Positions 31,787 to 44,567 of a DNA stretch of 64,000 nucleotides are shown in pieces (position 1 is the stretch's first letter; each line of letters begins with the position of its first letter). The position numbers and the translations under genes were made by a program. A model generated the notes under the pieces. It searched no databases. It saw only the letters and a list, made by a program, of their open reading frames with translations, and was not told the origin of the DNA. The stretch is taken from positions 1,054,001-1,118,000 of the forward strand of contig JAULSR010000001.1 of the NCBI GenBank assembly GCA_030512295.1. The letters are read 5' to 3'. Source of the DNA: Bombardia bombarda. Taxonomy: Eukaryota > Ascomycota > Sordariomycetes > Sordariales > Lasiosphaeriaceae.

Positions 31787-33385
31787 TCATAACCGCGGTG
31801 GATTCTCGCCTCGGCCGTCACTATTTCGGCGAAGCGGAAGCGGAATATTGACCATGTGCTGACGAATATCTGCATCCGACGGAGTTATGGTGCGGCTATT
31901 GCTGTGGTTGTGGCTATTGCTGCCCGAAGACATGCCCGGCCCAGGGGGGCGGGGCCCTGCGGAAGTTCCTGTCTGCTGCTGGCCGCGGCTTTGCCGTTGG
32001 ATGTTCATGAGCCACGTGGTATGCATGCCGAGAACGCTGACCTTGCTGTTGATCTCGGATATCTGGCCGTCCAGACGCATAGTATCGTTGAGTAGCCTCA
32101 TGCTATGCAGGCCGTCGAGCTCCAGCATCATCTTGCGCATGTCTTCCATCCTAGTCTCCATGCGCTCAAACTGCGCAAGCATATAGTCCTCGGGTGATCC
32201 AAGGGCCGCACTGTTGTATGGCATGGGTGTCGCGCGCGGGCTATCGTTTAGATCGAGGTCTAGCACGAATGCGCCCATGCCGGGTCTGCCCGCAGCCGGC
32301 AATCCACCCATCCGTTCTATCCGCAGGGCTGCCAGCTGTCTCTTGAGGTCGTTGATGATCATGCGATCCTCCTTGCGCTCCTCCACTCTGTCCCGCGCTA
32401 GTTGGGCGATGGCTTCGTAGAAACAAGACTGCTCGTGCTCTTCGACTGCCCCTCGCTTCTGGAAGAACTTGCAGCCATATGGGTGCCACTTGCACTGAAC
32501 CTGTGACTCGGGACACTCCGCAGCCAGATGTTTCTCCAACCTATGGCGTACTACAGTCGCGCTGCATTTCTCACACTCGGTAGTGTGTCCAGAGCAGTCG
32601 CGGTCATAGTGGGCCTCCAAGTCCGCAGTCATCACCACTGCACTGCAGTACTGGCACGACGTATCCTTGTGTAGGCAGCCTTTCTCCGGTCGCGAGTCCA
32701 CGCGTGCAATGCGCTTGTCACAGGTGGGATCGGGACAGGGAACCGAGGTGAAATCGCAATAGCGATCGTGGTGCACCTTTAGCCGATCTCGAGAGCAGAC
32801 ATGATCGCAGCCCCTGTTGGGGCACTTGGTCTTGAGGCGGTCGAGCTGATCAAGTATGACTCGCGTATGGTAAAGGTCTCGGGTTGGATCTAGCGGCTGT
32901 CGGTCAATAGGGCAGACAGGCTGGAGCTCGATGGCACGATAAAGGCACCCGGCGCAAAATGTATGACCACATGTCTTGGTAGTAAGTGGAAGATAGAAGG
33001 GCGTTCGGCAAATAGGACACTGAAGGGTCTCGTCCACCGGCTCTGTGTAATCAAGAGACTGGTGGTCAATGTCCAGAAGCTTTTCGAGCTGCGATGAGCG
33101 CGAGGACGCATCGATTCGCGCAGCAGACCCGGGTCGAGGGGCTATGTCTCGTTCCGACAATGTCGATGTGGATGTCGATGCTTCTTGCGCCGGTGTTGAC
33201 GTAGTCACAGTTGGAGAGCTACTCTGGGTGTTGCCCCGCAGGTCGCCATTGTCGCTGTCGAAAATCAATTGTGAGGACGCGCCAACATGTAACACTCCTT
33301 CCTCTGGTGTATTGGGAGGTGGCATTGCGGACGTTCGAGATTGTTGGAGATGATGAGGGTCCGAAGTTTGTGGGATTGGTTCCAT
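31787..33385 (-). CDS. RING and TRAF-type zinc-finger protein, probable E3 ubiquitin ligase
   Basis: This is a single exon of 532 aa. A disordered N-terminus is followed by a C3HC4 RING finger at about 123-160 (CPICRTPF, then CGHTFCAGCLYRA and CPIDRQPL). TRAF-type zinc fingers at about 185-325 are rich in spaced Cys/His pairs (CPNRGCDHVC, CPDPTCDKRI, CQYCSAVV, CEKCSATV, CKWHPYGC). A short coiled coil of charged residues ('KEDRMIINDLKRQLAALR') comes next, then a second predicted helical pairing region and a Ser/Pro-rich tail. The RING implies E2 binding and ubiquitin transfer. The TRAF fingers and coiled coil suggest oligomerisation and substrate recognition. Fungal proteins of this layout are common but poorly studied, so no substrate is proposed. 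Confidence 0.9.
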   Translation of the reverse strand: MEPIPQTSDPHHLQQSRTSAMPPPNTPEEGVLHVGASSQLIFDSDNGDLRGNTQSSSPTVTTSTPAQEASTSTSTLSERDIAPRPGSAARIDASSRSSQLEKLLDIDHQSLDYTEPVDETLQCPICRTPFYLPLTTKTCGHTFCAGCLYRAIELQPVCPIDRQPLDPTRDLYHTRVILDQLDRLKTKCPNRGCDHVCSRDRLKVHHDRYCDFTSVPCPDPTCDKRIARVDSRPEKGCLHKDTSCQYCSAVVMTADLEAHYDRDCSGHTTECEKCSATVVRHRLEKHLAAECPESQVQCKWHPYGCKFFQKRGAVEEHEQSCFYEAIAQLARDRVEERKEDRMIINDLKRQLAALRIERMGGLPAAGRPGMGAFVLDLDLNDSPRATPMPYNSAALGSPEDYMLAQFERMETRMEDMRKMMLELDGLHSMRLLNDTMRLDGQISEINSKVSVLGMHTTWLMNIQRQSRGQQQTGTSAGPRPPGPGMSSGSNSHNHSNSRTITPSDADIRQHMVNIPLPLRRNSDGRGENPPRL

Positions 33386-34456
33386 TACCGATACTGTGGC
33401 GTAGGCATAGTATCTCGACGAGGGGTAGGATTACCTCGGATGACGGAGGGGGGCTTGAATCTGATGGGCATAAAGCATCCCCGTCCGTTACAATGTCAGG
33501 AATAAATAAGGCAGGCACCAAACAAAAGTCCAATAGCCAATGAATAGGTGAATCGCGCCTCTGGTCGTGATGGGAATATGGCGATACGCGATGACGCTGT
33601 TGTTGGTCGAGGAGGAAGGAAGGATGAGAGGCTCAGCCGAGGTCGTCGCGATTAAGTAAGGTAAGGTTCCCCTAAATAAGGCCCAAGCTACCCTAGCTCT
33701 CGGCCGAGTCACAGCACCAGAACACAGCGCTCACCTTGCCCGGAAGCCATCACATGGTTGAGCAGAGCAAAAGGCGTCGTCGCTCTTTGTTGGAATCATG
33801 CAATGAATCATCTATGAGATAAGAGAATAAATTGTCAGAACATACATGGGTTGTAGAGGATTATATTACTCATAGAGCTGTCTACACTTCCACGGAATCA
33901 TAGGTACTCCTGATCTTGGTAGATGTTCAGATTGAAGGGTCCGTGGGTGCACTGATGACCACACACAGCTGCGGGAATGGTTATGAGAGCGGGTCTGCAA
34001 CCCAAAAATGGAACCTTGATGGCCACCTCCTCGAGTCAGTGGGACGGCGGGACGGGATCGACTGGTCACCTAAACAGTTAAGGTACCTCAATACCTTTTT
34101 GCATCGGAATTGTTTACCTAGGTTTTTTTTTTCTTTAAGGTAGGTACTTTCAACTTGTTCTCGGTCGGGAGTACATGAAAACTCAGGGGCTCAGATCACA
34201 TTTTTAACAGATAACCACAGAACAGTCCTCCTTGGTGTCTTTAAGACAGCCATGAATAGCGCAGTGTGAGGTACCCATCCACTAACACAAACCATGCTAT
34301 TACCGCACCAAATCCGTTAGTGGTGACACTTGGATCAAATCATCACAACGAGGAGAGGAGGGGACCAAAGAAGCACGGCGGCAGCAATCATCTCGCAATT
34401 CTCACTGCACTAATGACTACCTAAGCTGTTCTTTGGAACGGGTTCCAATCCAATCA
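33386..34456. other. Intergenic region
   Basis: This is the promoter side of the RING/TRAF gene and the 3' side of the calpain gene. A TAAGGTACCTCAA copy lies near 34079 and a polypyrimidine run at about 34123-34135. No gene is recognised. Confidence 0.5.
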
Positions 34457-37108
34457 TTACATTGTCGCCCCAACCGGCTCCGAATCCACCACCAAGCTCG
34501 CACCTTCCTCTGCATTCTTTGGCTCCGCCAGCGACACCGTTACCTCAGGGTCCTTAGCATAGACCCGCAGGCCCAGGACACAGACAGCGTTCCACGGAAC
34601 TTGGCCATCCTCATAGCGGATGTAGTCATCACTATGTCTATCATCCTCTTCAGAATCCGATCCTTCGCCCTCCGAAGACTCGGAATCCGACATCGTTGTT
34701 TCAACTTCCGCCTTTCTCTCTTCTTCTTCTTTTTCTTCTTCAGTCTCCTTCTTGTCTTCCACCACCACATTCTCTTCATCCTTCTTGGGAGCAGCAGCAG
34801 CACCACCAACATCCTTCTTTCCTGATTCCCTCTTCACTGGGTCCCCAGTAGCGACAGCGCTAGTGTTGTCCTTTTTCTTTTCGTCATCGTTCTTCTTCTT
34901 GCTATTGTCCTTGGTAGCGGTCACCTCTGTCTTGGATGCCTTCTCCGCGACTGCGTCCTCAAACTTGTCATCCTCGTCTTCATCCTTACCATCATCCCCG
35001 GCCTCAGTAGAGGTAGAGGTAGTAGAGGAACTAGCGGCAGCGGCGGTCCTGGATCGCCGCGGCGGGCCGCCCATGGTGATTCTGCCCTCGAATCTGCCAG
35101 TAGTAGGGAACCGCTGTCTATTGCGCTTCGCCCGCTCCCTCCTTTTCTTCTCCCTCTCCTGCGCCTTCTTTTTCTTCTCCTCCCTCTTTTGAAGCAGGAC
35201 CTCGTCTTCGTCAATGATGCCCCCTTTAGAGTGCGCGAGGTCGTATAGCATGCCGACCTGCCGCAGTTTGTCAGAGTTTATACCTGCTCTGTTGTTTTGG
35301 TCAGCTAAAGAAAAGAAGGAACATATAGGTTGCTTGTAAGCAACTTGACACGTACAGATCCTTGACAACGTCTTCGACCGTGCTTTTGCTGAGAAAGCGC
35401 CTGGCTGTAACCTTGGGCAGCACCTCGTACCGCCCGGGCTCCAGATCAATCTCGCAGCTCACGGAGCGTTCCTGCCTGTCATCGGCTGGGCGAACACGGC
35501 AGATGTGGTCTCCGTTCCCGCCAACTTCCTGCAGCATGAAATGCAGGGCAAATATATACTGGCCCTCTAAGCCCTTGAAGTAGCGACTGTCAAGCTGCAG
35601 AAATGTGTGTCAGCACTCATCCTTAGACATCATCTGGAAACCGAACCACGCACCTGAGACAGCACAATCACGACAGTTCCCGCCTTCTTGACATCGATGA
35701 TAAACTTTGTGTTGAGATAGCCGGCCACCCAGCCGACGTTGACGCTGGCCCACTGCTGCACAATGGTCCACTTGTCGTCAAACAGCCTGGTGCGGTGGAT
35801 GCGCTGAAAGTTGTCGAGCATGTCCTGGAACGACATCCAGAACACGCCGTCGTCGCCAAACGAATGGTTCAGCTTCCGCAGCCAGTACGCAGTCCACTCC
35901 TTGGACCCGTCCGACCACGGCCCGGTCCACTCGCCGGTCCCGTCCCACGCGTGCTCGCCGTACGGGTTCCTGATCTGCACCAGCCTGACCCTGTTCCCCT
36001 CCTCGTCCACCTCCTCGGTCGCCTTGAGGATGGAGTAGGCGTGGCCGAGCGTGAGCCCGCTCTTCTCCCGCTCCATGGTCGGGTCGACGCCGCACGAGAA
36101 GACAAAGTCGCCGTCGGCGTTGACGAGCTCCTTCCAGAACCTATCCTTGCGCAGGAGCCGGTTGGGGAAGACGGTGGTCGACACGCCGCCCGTCAGGTCC
36201 TCGACACCTTCGCCCGCGAAGCCGCCCGAGATGGCGTCAAAGTCGCCGTGCACCTTGGCGAAGGCCTTCTCGAGCAGGGGCAGCCAGGTCTCGTCCTTGT
36301 CGTCGCATTTGGAGAAGTAGAGCGCCTTGGAGCCGGTCTGGTAGAGCCGCCTGTGGTCGCGCGCTTTCCGGCCCGACGGGTCGTAGACGGCAACCATGAC
36401 GTTGCGGTCAAAGTCGGGGGTGTGCAGGTAGAGGTTGTCGTCGACGACGACGCTGACCCACTCGCCGTCGCGGTGGAAGACGAAGCCGTAGACGCCCACG
36501 TCCTCGTCGCGGGCGACGCAGATCTTGGTCATCAGGTCCCGCCGATTTGCGATGGTGGCGACGGCCGCCAGCCACCAGCAGTCGCCGAGCCCGCCCTGCT
36601 TGATGTCGGACGACGAGTAGCCGTCCTTGGTGAACTGCGGGGACTCGAAGATCCAGTCGACCCGGTGCACCGACATCGGGCTGTACGTCGACTGGCCCTC
36701 GTCGTCGTCACCACTGGCGCTGCTGCTACTGCTGCTGCTGCTGCTCCTGTCGTCCCGAAGGCGGTCGCGGCCCAAGGGGGGCTCGGGCCTGATCAGCCCG
36801 TAGAGACAATTCCGGGCCCGGTCCATTCCGAACTCGATGTCGAAGTCCGGGTCGGTGAACTTTTCATTTGTGCGGTTGCACTCGCGCACAATGCGCTTGA
36901 CCTTCTCACGGCACTCATTGGCGGCGGTCTCGTAGCTGTCGGCCGCGTTGCGGACCGAGCTGGCGCCTGAGGGCTGCGAGGGCTGGAGGAGGGTGGCATA
37001 TAGGCTGCGCGGGAAGATGCGGGTGATCTTGCCGGGTTTCTTGACGAAGAACTTGTCCCAGAAGTCGACCACCAGCTCCTGGGGAGTCTTGTTGTAGTCC
37101 TTTCGCAT
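34457..37108 (-). CDS. Calpain-family cysteine protease with C2-like and acidic tail regions
   Basis: Three exons, 37108-35654, 35594-35356 and 35288-34457, with introns of 59 and 67 bp, give 841 aa. The catalytic triad is Cys177 (GGLGDCWWLAA), His356 (LTLGHAYSI) and Asn381 (IRNPYGEHAWDG). All are present, so an active protease is expected. A serine run lies at about 122-129. After the protease core comes a C2-like/calpain domain III beta region ('KAGTVVIVLSQ', 'YIFALHFMLQEVGG'), split by intron 1. It is followed by a long Lys/Glu/Asp-rich segment with 'KKKKAQEREKKRRERAKR' and an acidic stretch. The tail ends in a short ordered motif, 'WNAVCVLGLRVYAKDPEV'. It is not PalB/Rim13, which has a different layout. 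Calpains are calcium- or signal-activated regulatory proteases in the cytosol. The function here is unknown. Confidence 0.9.
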
Positions 37109-39096
37109 GGTTGGGAACGAGACGAGATGAACACAGCTTGGGTGTACGTGGAATGCTAAAAGGGAACAGCTTTGATGAAGAGGCTCGATTGAGAGAGAGC
37201 TGAGCTGTCATGGAGCCGGAAAGCTCTCCCCTTGCCCTGGGACATGTATAGAGTTATATGTGACGACTAACACGATCTCAAGTTCCAGCTCCTGAGGCAC
37301 AGCAAGGCGATGATGTTACCCGCAGTAATCCACAACAAGGCAGCCGTCTTGAACCCATGCAAGGACCCAACTTAGTGCAGATAGTGCCACCATACTATCC
37401 CGGATGGGTATCAAGATTGGTGTCATTCATAGAAAGCCTTGAGACAGATGATATATCAACTTTATATGGCTTTGCCCCTGAATTGCCTTCTCTCAAGGCT
37501 TTCGTGCTGGGAAGCGATTGCCTAAGACTGAAGCGGCTGGAAAAGAAGATCCCAAGGAGGAAGGAGGGGGTTGACGACCTCAAGCTACCTGGGCTCGAGC
37601 TGGGGCGCTAAGGGGGCGCTGGGGCGGCCCGTTAACTCTCTCATGGTGCTGATTGGCTTCCGAGACAGACGGGCTGACAACAGAACTCCACAATCATGGG
37701 ACAGCAGATGGCCAGGCAAGGGTCTGCTGGGCTGATAAATATCATGTAAGCCCCTATCGCCATCACCTTATTTGCACAACATCAAAAGCAGGCTGAAACC
37801 GAGACTGTGGAATTACTACATTCTGATCGTACTCTTTAGGATCGATGTCTCATGAAATTAATCAACGTATTACAGAAGCCCAACGGTTGATAGATGGAAA
37901 AGGTTTTACCAACGGGAGCCCGACTTGAGCCATTCCCCTCCCCTCTCGATGGACGCCTGCAGCCCTCCTAGGCGCCAATGGATCCAGGTGGGCGGCTAGC
38001 GGGTGGGCAGCGCCAGCCACCAACCACCTCCAAGCACCACCACAACACTGCATAGCCCAGATGTTGCCTTCTGCATGGTTTCAAGTCGTCCTGCAGTCAT
38101 CATTTGCTGTCTGGTATCCGGCACTTTTAGCACAGCTTTGTCATGAACATGCCTTTACGGGCCTATGTTAGGTAAGATAAGTGATAGTAATTTAAGGCTG
38201 AAGGCGTTGGTTGTCCATCTCATCATGCAAGAACCGTATCCAGTACCAGGCTACTGCTCGACTCATATCTTCACCCTGGGCATTATTTCAACCAAACAGT
38301 TGATCATCCTCCGTCGCTGCCAACCGAGCTGCTGCCGTCAGTCGCAACCGCCACACTGGCGATGGCCATCATGTCATCACTCCCATCAATAACCCACACG
38401 TTTGCCGAGCCGGCCTTCACTTTGACTATAGAGAGGCGTAGCTTGTGCTGGGGACGTGAGGCTCTGTTGGTATGGAGCGTCACTCTTGTTCGAGTTGCTT
38501 CTTTACTTCATAGCTAGCTCGCTCACCCACTTCGCTTTGCTGTAGAGAGACAGTGAGGTCGAGTTTATGGCATTCTTGAATGTTTGGGGGCTTGGTTTTG
38601 GTTGGTAAAGAACGCTTATAGCAAACTCTACCTCTTCCGTTTCGCCCATGCGTAAGTATATTTAATGTTTCCTCCATACCTACTATCTTGTACTTTCCCC
38701 TCGTCAGAGTGTCACATTGGATATTTGTAAGATATGGTGTGGTACGAGCACAATAAACCATCACTAATTGGGCATTGTTCAGTATCTATCAAGTCGGGTG
38801 TGTCTGTCTCGTGGACAAACTGCCCCAAAATCTGCCGGTCCTGCTCGTCTTGGCTTCCATATTATCGGCTGGGAGCATAGCCAACGACCTTAACTCGTTC
38901 ATCCGCTCTGCAAACCGTATATGACGAATGTATTGAAGAGCAGACCATATTATGGAGATGAATGATGAGCAGCATGGCTCACAGTAGTTCATTTTAGAGA
39001 GCATAGCTGTTCATTCTTGGAATAGAGGATGTACCACCATACATACATGAAACACTGTAGCTGTGGTTCAAAGAAGAAACATAGAACTAATATACA
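37109..39096. other. Long intergenic region (2.0 kb)
   Basis: No recognisable gene. An 84-codon frame at 37357-37611 (+) has no domain and no clear start context, so I leave it uncalled. The remainder is the calpain promoter and the 3' side of the third HET gene. Confidence 0.4.
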
Positions 39097-41828
39097 CTAG
39101 ACAATGACAACATATTCCCAACCACTCGGCAGAAGGATCGGGGACGTTATCTTCTCCTCCTCAATCAGCATCGTCATCGAACGCTTCGCCAAGTCTATCT
39201 CCAGCAGTTTCGCTTCGTACAACTCCTTATAACGGCCAGCAACAATTAAGCCGCCGTCACCTTCGCCCATGTTACCCATGGTGGCGTTGCGCAGAAGGTC
39301 CACAGCGCACGAATAATCTTGCTCAAGCAGGTCGAGCCAAGCTTGATAACCTTTTGGCTGATACAAATACCATTTTGGACAATAGAAGAGGGAAGGAAAT
39401 TCTTGGTCCAGGGGCACAGGAATCGTAAACGACATCCCATTCACGTCATACCCAAGTCTTGGCTCTACGAACACAGGTCTTTCATACCGGTTCGCAGTCT
39501 CTTCATGCAGAGCTCGCTGGAAAGCTTCACGCTTCGTTTCCAGCTCCGTAATGCTTTGGCTGACTAGTTTTCTCGTGCTCTCAGGGAGGCTCTCGCTAAA
39601 CTGGCGGAATATCTCGAGTTGGGATCCGATGCTGACCCAGAAATCATTCTGCGACTTGATGGCCCTCTTCAGGTCGTCGAGGATGAGTCCCACAGGTATT
39701 TGCTCCAGAAATCGTGACGAGTGTCCCATTTTATCTTGAATGACGGTCCTCCAGATGGAGTGTGTCTCTCGTCCAAGCTTTTTGAACAGCTGAATTTCCC
39801 ACCCGACAAGCTCTTTTAGATTACGTTCAGATATAGAACGGAGTGCCGTGCAGATTTCTGATGTCCGTCCGGCCGTATAGTCATGCGGCGGTATGTGCAA
39901 TACAGACCAGTCGATCAGGTCGTAGGTCCAGCGCGCGCCATTGCTCCCACGTTTGTGCGAGTACATCTTCTGGTACAGCATGTTCTTTGACATAATATGG
40001 CACATACCGATAAATGTAAAAATATCATTCCTCCCCGCTACTTTCCGACGAAGAATTACCGGAAGGTCAAGTCCCTGGAGGAAGAACACAGAGTCTTGTG
40101 TATCAGCGTTTGGCGGTGCTGTGATCAGATATAGCCCGTCAAAGTGGAAAAGCTCGTTTTCAGAGTTATGATCCGGGAAGTTCATGGGAAGCTCTGCTAC
40201 CTTGAACCCAGGAAGACGTAGTGCCCCGGTTGAACCATGAACTTGGAATCTTGCGTGAGATGGCGGATTAAAGCGGTCGACATCTGGTGGGCCCATTGGT
40301 GACATGGTATCAGAAGCGATGTGGAGCTTGTACATAGCCCTTTTTTGTGTGATATTTGCATTGTCATATTGTATTCGAGCCATGATTCCCCAGCTGCGAG
40401 ACAACAGATTCCAATCTGGCACCCAGGATGGCAGGCTTTTTGATTTTCCGTAGTTTTCGTAGCCTCCTGCATATTTAAGTATCTCTGTCATCCCAAGCTT
40501 CTTGATCGCGAATGCAGCAAAGCCAGTGTATCTGAATAGTAAAATCAGCCATTGGCCAGTATTGCTGGTTGAACTCATGTGACGCCCCTACAGCGTAGTA
40601 TCGAGGTTCAAGGATGCATGCTTAACACGTACATATGCTCCATCGAAAGCGAGTAATCTGCCACCAAGCCGTCCGCCGGGGCACCCAAGGTCAGGCCAAG
40701 CAGAGAAAATATTTTATCCCGAGGGTCGGAAGCCTGAGCGGTCCATGAGTCAAGGACCAAATCCACTAGGTCATTTGGCGTTTTGTACTTCAGACTGCTG
40801 ATATCCTTGAGCCAAGGCAGGAACATCGTGGCCATGGTAGACCACTTATGAATGGGCCACTCATGCCACGAAGTGCCGTCAAATCTAACTATTGATGCCC
40901 TTTTTGCAACGGCAATTTCCTGTATTATCCAGCTGCGGAAGAAATAAGGACGCTTCAGATGTTCGTCCACCTTCCTCCACTCATCGTTCCAACTAGCGCT
41001 AGCCAGACTCATATGAAGCCATATGGTGTCTTTATAGGGCTTGTCGTTGCCAATGTAAATGATCACATGTTGTGCAGTGGCATAGATTATTGGCATCAAT
41101 TGGACTTGATGGGACCGTTCGATCGTGTTACTCTGGTTGATGCATATCGAATCAACCCATATGAGACGCTCCTTAGTCGGTAGCCGTAGACTTCGAAGCG
41201 CGGCTTCACAGTTGGAGGTGATGGGAAATATGCTCCAGTAGTTGCCCAGATATATTTTCCCTGTCCTGTTTGCAACCCCGTTTGCGTCGGCCCATGTGTA
41301 GGAAAGTGCCTCATACTCGGGAAAGTACTTCCGTTGATATGTCTTGAGGGTCCCATGTAGTGGTTCAGACCCTTCCCCTTGACTTAAACATAAAATACGA
41401 ATAGAGTCTGTGCCGATAAGTTCACATGATGGCTCAGCGTTTGCCAGACCGGCTAGATGTTGCATCGTCGGCGAAGAGACTTTGGTGTCTTGTTCAGCGG
41501 TCAAAACAAGGCTGTTTGGTGATGAAATATTCACATCATCGCCCAAAGACGCATCGAAATCCGTAGAGGTTGCTGCGAGCATTTCGACGACATCGCTAGT
41601 GACATCTCGCCCATCAGCCCCATAGCAGGTATTGACGTAGCTGACAGACGAGGGCCACGAGAGCATCAGGTCACCTCTCCTCCCACGCGGAATTGGGGGG
41701 GCAGGCGCCAATTGGTGCGTATCGATGTCATACTGGGCCGCCAGAGAGCCACAGCTCATGCAAAAGGGGTTTCCCTCGACCAGGATGACATCTGGGCGGT
41801 TGCAAGGCGTGTCGTGCCAAGATTCCAT
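39097..41828 (-). CDS. HET-domain protein with N-terminal CxxC element
   Basis: Two exons, about 41828-40633 and 40564-39097, give 887 aa if the donor GTACGT and acceptor AACCAG are used (68-bp intron). A 41-bp alternative (GTGTTA...GTAG) is also in frame, so the join is uncertain by a few residues. The HET domain starts near residue 170 (EYEALSYTWADANG) and continues with LIWVDSICINQ and 'TAQHVIIYIGNDKP'. The N-terminus holds FCMSCGSL (Cys24, Cys27), a possible half zinc-binding site, and a Pro-rich stretch. The second exon ends in the usual HET-protein C-terminal region, including 'LPVILRRKVAGRNDIFTFIG'. It is the most diverged of the three HET genes here. Role in cell recognition inferred from family only. 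Confidence 0.85.
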
Positions 41829-42462
41829 GATGAATGAAGACTACTCAGATTGGTCAGCAAGTATTCACATTTATTATCAAGGGCTATGACTAACATCAGA
41901 AGTCCAACGAAATAGCAGTAGGTAAAGAAGTAGACTGGGTATGTAACTAAACAGCTGGGCGGCAAAATGACACGCGTGGCAAGGAGGTCAACGTGACTTG
42001 AAACTTGGAGTAGTAAATTTCTGATCGTGATTCAAAGTGTCAGAAATGGCAAGTACGTGAGAGCTGAGTTCGCTGGTTTGGTGAATGGGCCTGTATCACA
42101 ATGAGAACTTTCGAGGATGCCGGAAACGAGGATGTGGTATAAATGCTGCAAAATCCGAGCCCTTCCCTCATTGCTTATCAGGTAGTAGCACAAGGTTGTG
42201 GCGGCCTCCCTGGGCAGCTAACGACACCTTGAGTGCAGTAAAGATAGTAAATATGGCTCTGATGGATGATCCATTTCAACTGTAACGAGTATAATGAGCA
42301 AGCAAGGTACTATACAACAACCCAATCAACACTCTTCCCATGGTGTGTGATGCTGCAGTCAGCAGCCTGTTCGAGCCATAATTTTTTTTGGGAGGGCAGC
42401 TTTGGTAAGGCATTTGGCAGGGCAACATTTGACACGGCAACTGAGATGGGGGGCGGAGCTGT
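41829..42462. other. Intergenic region
   Basis: This is the promoter of the third HET gene and the 3' side of the DUF1772 gene. No further feature is seen. Confidence 0.5.
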
Positions 42463-42954
42463 TCAGTATTCGTCCAGGACCGTCCAAAGACCAATAGCAC
42501 CTGCAGAAACAGCCAGCAGACCCCTCACGGCGTTCAGCACATTCCACCTCCGCAACAGGCCCTCTGTCTTAACCGAAATCTCAGTGCCGCCTTCTCTCTT
42601 CTCCGAAGTGCCAGCGATGGCGAGCAGCTGACGGCTGGTGGGCTCCATCAGGGCGATGGTCAAGGGGAGGATGGCGCTCGAGAGCGCAGCGGCAGCAGCC
42701 CATCGTGACCAGGCACCCGACCCCGACTGGTGCAGGCGGTAGGCGGCGAAGCCATGCAGCAGAGCCGCAAGCAGGGTCGATGATGGCTGTATCAGGGACC
42801 CAATACCGTGCATGAGCTTGAACTGTTTGGCCGCGATGGTGTGCGGGGCCGAGAGGAGGGCGGGGACCGCTATGAGCGACACCACGCTGTTGGCCCCGCC
42901 CGCGACGAGCGACGTGGCGATGGCGAGGCCCTTTGTCACTGCAAGTGTGGTCAT
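42463..42954 (-). CDS. DUF1772 (anthrone-oxygenase-like) membrane protein
   Basis: This is a single exon of 163 aa from the first ATG at 42954; the frame is open upstream but only from a TTG. There are four hydrophobic segments: 'GLAIATSLVAGGANSVVSL', 'PSSTLLAALLHGFAAYRL', 'SRWAAAAALSSAILPLTI' and 'RGLLAVSAGAIGLWTVL'. The late 'RRWNVLNAVRG' motif is typical of DUF1772. Some family members oxidise anthrones to anthraquinones in polyketide pathways. There is no polyketide synthase nearby, so such a role is not supported here. Confidence 0.75.
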   Translation of the reverse strand: MTTLAVTKGLAIATSLVAGGANSVVSLIAVPALLSAPHTIAAKQFKLMHGIGSLIQPSSTLLAALLHGFAAYRLHQSGSGAWSRWAAAAALSSAILPLTIALMEPTSRQLLAIAGTSEKREGGTEISVKTEGLLRRWNVLNAVRGLLAVSAGAIGLWTVLDEY

Positions 42955-44567
42955 GGTGTCGGATGCAGATGCAGCAGAGAGGAGAAAATTGGGAAATGAA
43001 TCAATTGGCAAGATGAATTCTGGATTTGTTCAGTGCGTTTGTATGTAGGTAGATGGCTTCAAGTTACTTTGTCTGTTGCACGATGATGTTGTCCCTTGGA
43101 AAGGGCAGCCCGTGACGTGAAATCAGGTTTACCTTACCTAACTGACGACCGCCCTGGGCGTCGGAGGGTCCAAGTGTTCCAGAATCAATCCATGTGGTAC
43201 TTCCCATCCCAGCATTTGCATCCCGTGCCTGGGGTGACCTGAGCTCCCTGGATTCGTAGTGTAGGGCGGTGGCTGTTGTGAAACACCATCAGAACTCCCC
43301 GAACAAGCCATCAGCCGCAATGCAAACTACAAACTGCATTAATTATAAAGACCAATTGTCGGGGATGCAGTGAGTTGCGTTCTCTCTGCCATGGCACCTC
43401 CGTGTTTGTCTTCGTCTTGTTTCAATCCAGTGGTCGTCGTTGACTAGGTATATTACATATTAGGGAGTACCCACTACTTGCCTACCGAGAATCCTATACT
43501 TAGATCGTACTTGCTCGATGGGGTTTAGCTGAAACGGTTATGATCGTCAGTTAACGGGACGATGCTGCAAACGTCGATCACTAAGTCCACATTCCAGGGT
43601 GATTTGACCCGTGCCTCGGGAACAAGCTGCACTGCTGTCGGCATATTATCGTCGGATAGCGATCGATGATGACCTTCCAGGCTGTCCGGATGCCATGTGA
43701 CAAGGAAAAGCAGAACGATGGAAGCAGTGAGCATGACACCTGCGAACTAGGAACCTAGGTCTAGGTGCAAAGCGTGCTCTGGCTTGCTGTCACAGATACC
43801 AACCAAACAAACAAACGGTAAAAGCGATCACGACGACGGCGACGTCCTTGGCTCCCACACCTTGTCATGCAACAGCCATTCCACCGCAATCCTGGTCGCA
43901 AATGGCACCAGCTTGCCTAAACCACAAACAATCATAGGTAGATGTCACGAGACACTCAAAAAGGCTGATGGAATTAAAGTTGGACGTTAGAATGCCAATG
44001 CGACAACCCAACTCCGTCCTCTTGCAAAGGAAGTTGAAGCAAGGTACTCCGTACTTGTAGAGGCGCCAAGGTGTACCTCCCGCCCTAGGTGGTAGCCCGT
44101 TCTTTAGGTGAAGCTAGGCAGCTCAGGTAGGTAGGTTGCCCCTCGGCACGGGCTTGTTCAGCCCCTCCCGGTCGCCAAAAATCGCCCCGACCGGCCTGTG
44201 TCGCATCCATTGTTGGAGAGCGGAGAGCGATTTTCTCTTTCTCGAGACGGCAAATCGACACCCGCGCGCCAATCAACCTCGCCCGGAATGCAGAGCGGTC
44301 AATTGCGCTCACGTTATGGGTGTTTTATAGTAGTGCTAGGACCGGTTCTGTTGTCGACGCGCCCGCCACGACGGTGACCCCCTCGATCCTGGAAGCCCTC
44401 GCGACCACGCCGAACCCCTACCTAACAAGCGAGAAGCGCGAGGTTCGGAACAGCTATCGAATCGTCTCGAGTTGCTGCGAGAAGCCGCCGGCCCTGCTCA
44501 AATGAGCTACGAACTCGACGCCCGTTGCGTAACCACCATGTCCAATGGGAGCCGACTCCACTAAACA
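42955..44567. other. Intergenic region (1.6 kb) with ERT1 promoter
   Basis: This is divergent spacer between the DUF1772 gene and ERT1. Short frames only, without recognisable domains. The last few hundred bases are the ERT1 leader. Confidence 0.45.

Noticed and set aside
35795..36970. 391-codon open frame on the + strand
   Set aside because: It is antisense to the calpain catalytic domain, whose triad is intact on the other strand.
37357..37611. Small 84-codon gene
   Set aside because: It has no recognisable domain, no splice support and no convincing start context.
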